In this document: positions 7,976 through 10,535 of the stretch, in pieces
Position numbering within the stretch: the first letter of the stretch is position 1
Layout of the letters: each line of letters opens with the position of its first letter
Origin: Dinochytrium kinnereticum
Taxonomy: Eukaryota; Chytridiomycota; Chytridiomycetes; Chytridiales; Chytridiaceae
Length of the DNA: 10,535 bases
Reading direction: 5' to 3'
Assembly (NCBI GenBank): GCA_027604005.1
Contig: JADGJT010000596.1
Span: 1 to 10,535, forward strand
Notes under the pieces: generated by a model
Seen by the model: only the letters and a program-made list of their open reading frames with translations
Told to the model about the DNA's origin: nothing
Databases searched by the model: none
Made by a program: the position numbers and the translations under genes

Positions 7976-9397
7976 CACCACCCCACCAACCATCTCCAAA
8001 ACCTTCAAATGCCCAAACCTCCTCGCAACCCTCGCAGGAAACCCCTCATTCGCCACCTTATCGGCCCTCGGATCCCGCAAAAGCACCTGCAAGGCCTCAA
8101 CCCTGCCCAACCGAGCGGCATCACAGACAGCGCGATGCCGCATGGCCGCTGGATCGATCCCATTCCGATCTAGGAGAAGCTGAACAAGACGAATGTGGTT
8201 CTGTCGAACGGCTATGCGGAGGAGGAGCGAGTCGGAGAATCCCAGAGGAAGGTTGGGGAGGTCTTCAAGGATGGAGGTGAGGTGATGAAGGTTGCCGTTT
8301 TCGACGATGGAGATGATGAGGTTGGTGGGAACGGTTTGGGAGAACCTTGTCATGGTTTTGAAGGAAGGAAAGTCGGACGTGAGGGCCTCTCGAAAGGCCA
8401 CGCCACGGAAGGCCATTGGGTTGACCTTGCCTGATTCCAGTAGAAGGGTGACGGCTTCAAGGTGGTGATGAACGATGGCCATGATGAGGGGAGAGTTTTG
8501 ATCGACGGTTGGGTCGACTCTTGGATCTTGCAACAGTCTTTGCAGAACAGAGAGGTGGCCCCTCCCTGCCGCGACTCGGACAGCGTAATTATTGAGGTCT
8601 CCTGGGTCCACGGATGGGTGGGAAAGGAGGAGATTGAGGCAGTTGAGGTGACCGTGCTCGACGGTGACGCGGAGAGCGAGGTTGCGACCTCGTGTTGGAT
8701 TGATGGTTTTCACGTTGAGAAGGTGTTGAACGACATGGATGGCACCGTAACTGCAGGCGCATTGCAGCAAATCATCAAGCACAGATGGATCGTAAAGGTG
8801 TGAATGCACCTTTCGTGGTTTTGACAGCGGAGGGTCGGTCATGGTCGTGGTGGGGTGATGGAGGGAGGACATTTGACAGAGATGTGAGATGAGAAGGTTG
8901 AGCTCTTGAGGTCGGTCAATGGATGCCATCCAGAACAATGCAAAATGACTGTCCAACGAGGGATCAAACACCGTCCCCCTCTCCCCCGTCCCCGTCAGAC
9001 AGCGCATCAAAGCCTCCACCAAGCGATCCCTCACAACGCCGGTCACCCTTCTCTTGTGATGATGAATCGGCGGGGCAGGCACATAGGACGTGTCCATGGG
9101 TTCCAATCCGCCAAGCAGGATCCTAGCAGAGGACCGGGTGAATCCCTTTGCCTGGATCAACGACACCGAGTAGGCCAGATCCAGGCGGTCCCATCTGATT
9201 TTGCGGAGAAGGAGCGGGGGGCGTGGGGAGGCGGTGTGGAGGAGGGACGTGAGGTTTGAGCGGGGGAAGGCTGGGCCCAGGGATTGTGCGAGGGTTGCGG
9301 TGAGAGGCTTGCTGAGACGTGTGCGGATGAGATGGACCTGGTGGGGGTGGAGGTGGACGAGGATCTCGATGAGGACTTCAAGTGGGAGGGACTCCAT
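7874..9397 (-). CDS. F-box-like ankyrin-repeat protein
   Basis: One uninterrupted exon of 507 aa. Residues 1-45 ('LPLEVLIEILVHL...') resemble an F-box, the Skp1-binding part of SCF ubiquitin ligases; this is a weaker call. Ankyrin repeats run from about residue 204 to 470, with good copies near 207-234, 238-265, 271-295, 301-325, 392-415 and 424-442. They have the form 'GHLxxLxxLLxDPRVDP', seen in large chytrid families. Such proteins usually bind targets through the repeats, and with an F-box would act as substrate receptors. Residues 100-200 have no recognised fold. The C-terminal 30 residues are acidic, then basic, and come from a tandem repeat; the final 'DAYHQ' stretch looks frame-shifted relative to neighbouring copies, so the true end may differ. 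Start: ATG 9397 is the first in-frame ATG, right after an AT-rich leader. Convergent with SCOT. Confidence 0.85.
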   Translation of the reverse strand: MESLPLEVLIEILVHLHPHQVHLIRTRLSKPLTATLAQSLGPAFPRSNLTSLLHTASPRPPLLLRKIRWDRLDLAYSVSLIQAKGFTRSSARILLGGLEPMDTSYVPAPPIHHHKRRVTGVVRDRLVEALMRCLTGTGERGTVFDPSLDSHFALFWMASIDRPQELNLLISHLCQMSSLHHPTTTMTDPPLSKPRKVHSHLYDPSVLDDLLQCACSYGAIHVVQHLLNVKTINPTRGRNLALRVTVEHGHLNCLNLLLSHPSVDPGDLNNYAVRVAAGRGHLSVLQRLLQDPRVDPTVDQNSPLIMAIVHHHLEAVTLLLESGKVNPMAFRGVAFREALTSDFPSFKTMTRFSQTVPTNLIISIVENGNLHHLTSILEDLPNLPLGFSDSLLLRIAVRQNHIRLVQLLLDRNGIDPAAMRHRAVCDAARLGRVEALQVLLRDPRADKVANEGFPARVARRFGHLKVLEMVGGVVEGGDGEDEFEERDRLLEEEWGRRDAYHQRRLLL

Positions 9398-9463
9398 TGA
9401 TACTTTTCTAAATAATAAACAATAAATAATAAATAATGATTTTTTAATATTTTTAACCCCCAC
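9398..9463 (-). promoter_or_regulatory. AT-rich leader/promoter of the ankyrin gene
   Basis: Immediately upstream of the ankyrin start the sequence is almost pure A/T, with repeated AATAAATAAT words at about 9410-9435 and a T tract at about 9440-9447 on the plus strand. In compact fungal genomes this suits a nucleosome-poor core promoter. No single TATA box stands out. Confidence 0.4.
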
Positions 9464-10535
9464 CGCACGCCGAAAGTTAGGCGCAATCTTATGCGTTCTG
9501 ATAGTTTAGCCCAGTAATTCGGCGCCGAACCTATTCAGAATTGAATCAATTGGTGCCTGTCATGGGTGGTGCCTTATACCGACTTGATATTCTCTGGGAT
9601 TACAACGCTGAATAACTAGGCGACTCTTCCCAGTGCTGTTTGAACCTTGTCGCTTGTTGAGGAAATCATTAGAAAAGTCGTCACTTACAGACTCGATGGG
9701 ACGACCCGACAGTCAAAGTTCTGCGAGGCCGAATCATGTTACTTAGAATGGATGGCAGGCGCTGACAAAAGAGCTCATTTCGACAGAAGCAGTTTTTTGA
9801 AACTTCTGCTTTAACAGTTAAACAGCTTCCAAAAGCAAGAATAGGTGTCAGGTCTGGACTACGCTCATCGAATGCAAGATAAGTATCTCGTATGACAGCT
9901 TTGGATTACCTTGACTGAGCCAACTCGGTGATAGCTGATGCTCACGATCTCATTGTCGCTGAAAAGTTTCGTCTCAGATTCTGTGAAGTTTAGAAGAAAC
10001 TTCCCGAAAAGGCACAAGTGCGTCAGCATTTGGGTGCAAACAAAGCATTTTATAGTGAATGTTGGATTCTTGTATCTTTCCATCCTTTTCCCTAGGCGTG
10101 GGCTTTTTCATCGTTTTTCCCAGGAACAGAGGGTTTTTGATGGAGGAAAGATGGTCGCCATGAGGTATGCAATCCTATGCATGTCCGTGGTTGTCCGAGA
10201 ATCGTATATGTATATAGTTGTTGTTGTTAGATTGAATTAAGAAGCAAAAGTTGAATAGATTTACGAAAACATTTAAGTCCTAGTGAAGTAGACCCAACCT
10301 CCAAGGCCGGCCTTATGGCTGTGCTCCCTTAACCCCTTTCATTCTTTGTTGTGTTTAAGTGATTCCGTGAGGCGTTCAGGTACTGACGTCGCCGGGGGGG
10401 GCCGAGACTGGGACCAAGATGAACTTCTAAGATTTGCTGAACCGGGGAAAGACGCCTCTTTGGCACGATGCATTTCGAGGGTCTGAACGGATAAACCACC
10501 TCTGTGATGACTCCCGTCGATGACTGGGATGTACG
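9464..10535. other. About 1 kb with no convincing gene
   Basis: Reading all frames I find only short open stretches: minus 10083-9865 (72 codons), plus 9938-10240 (100 codons without family resemblance), and ATG-less minus frames open from the right edge to about 10331 (68 codons) and from about 9905 to 9690 (roughly 70 codons). None shows a recognisable motif or splice-linked domain. No tRNA, rRNA or transposon ends were seen. A run of eight G occurs near 10393-10400. It may hold the ankyrin promoter, a decayed gene, or the end of a gene entering from the right. Confidence 0.4.

Noticed and set aside
8195..8803. Long plus-strand open frames of 79-113 codons
   Set aside because: They lie antisense to the ankyrin coding region, lack any family motif, and arise from its codon composition.
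9865..10240. Opposing small ORFs of 72 and 100 codons
   Set aside because: They overlap each other on opposite strands, have no recognisable motif, and similar lengths occur by chance.
1..10535. tRNA, rRNA, CRISPR arrays and transposon ends
   Set aside because: Scanned by eye for typical motifs, regular direct repeats and terminal inverted repeats; none found beyond the local repeats listed.

Overview
The window looks like nuclear DNA of an early-diverging fungus, most likely a chytrid. The genes are packed closely and split by many short GT-AG introns of about 50-160 bp. One gene encodes a mitochondrial enzyme with a targeting peptide. Another encodes an ankyrin protein with the 'LLxDPRVDP' repeat style that I associate with large chytrid families. 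The assignment to chytrids is an inference from style, not from a marker gene.

Layout from left to right. 1-375: no supported gene, one short hairpin. 376-1931 (minus): five-exon integral membrane acyltransferase-3 (NRF-6/OafA type) protein, 434 aa. 2140-2949 (minus): six-exon Dabb (stress-responsive A/B-barrel) protein, 97 aa. 3279-4515 (minus): three-exon multi-pass membrane protein of unknown family, about 342 aa, ending in a dilysine motif. 4516-4738: short divergent promoter with a perfect 12-bp inverted repeat. 4739-7251 (plus): complete 13-exon succinyl-CoA:3-ketoacid CoA-transferase (SCOT/OXCT), 519 aa. 7252-7873: 3' flanks of two convergent genes, holding pyrimidine tracts and a degenerate 85-99 bp tandem repeat. 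7874-9397 (minus): F-box-like plus ankyrin-repeat protein, 507 aa in one exon. 9398-10535: AT-rich promoter, then about 1 kb with no convincing gene.

All four spliced genes were rebuilt by hand from splice sites, reading-frame phase and protein-family similarity. SCOT is essentially certain, Dabb very likely, acyltransferase-3 likely, and the third membrane protein has a credible structure but no recognised function. SCOT activates acetoacetate in mitochondria. The two membrane proteins both carry a C-terminal dilysine, which suggests the ER/Golgi. I see no strong reason to treat the genes as one pathway. The most interesting points are the membrane acyltransferase that lacks the usual TM1 histidine, the unknown membrane protein sharing a palindromic promoter with SCOT, and the repeat at the end of the ankyrin gene whose copies are read in different frames.
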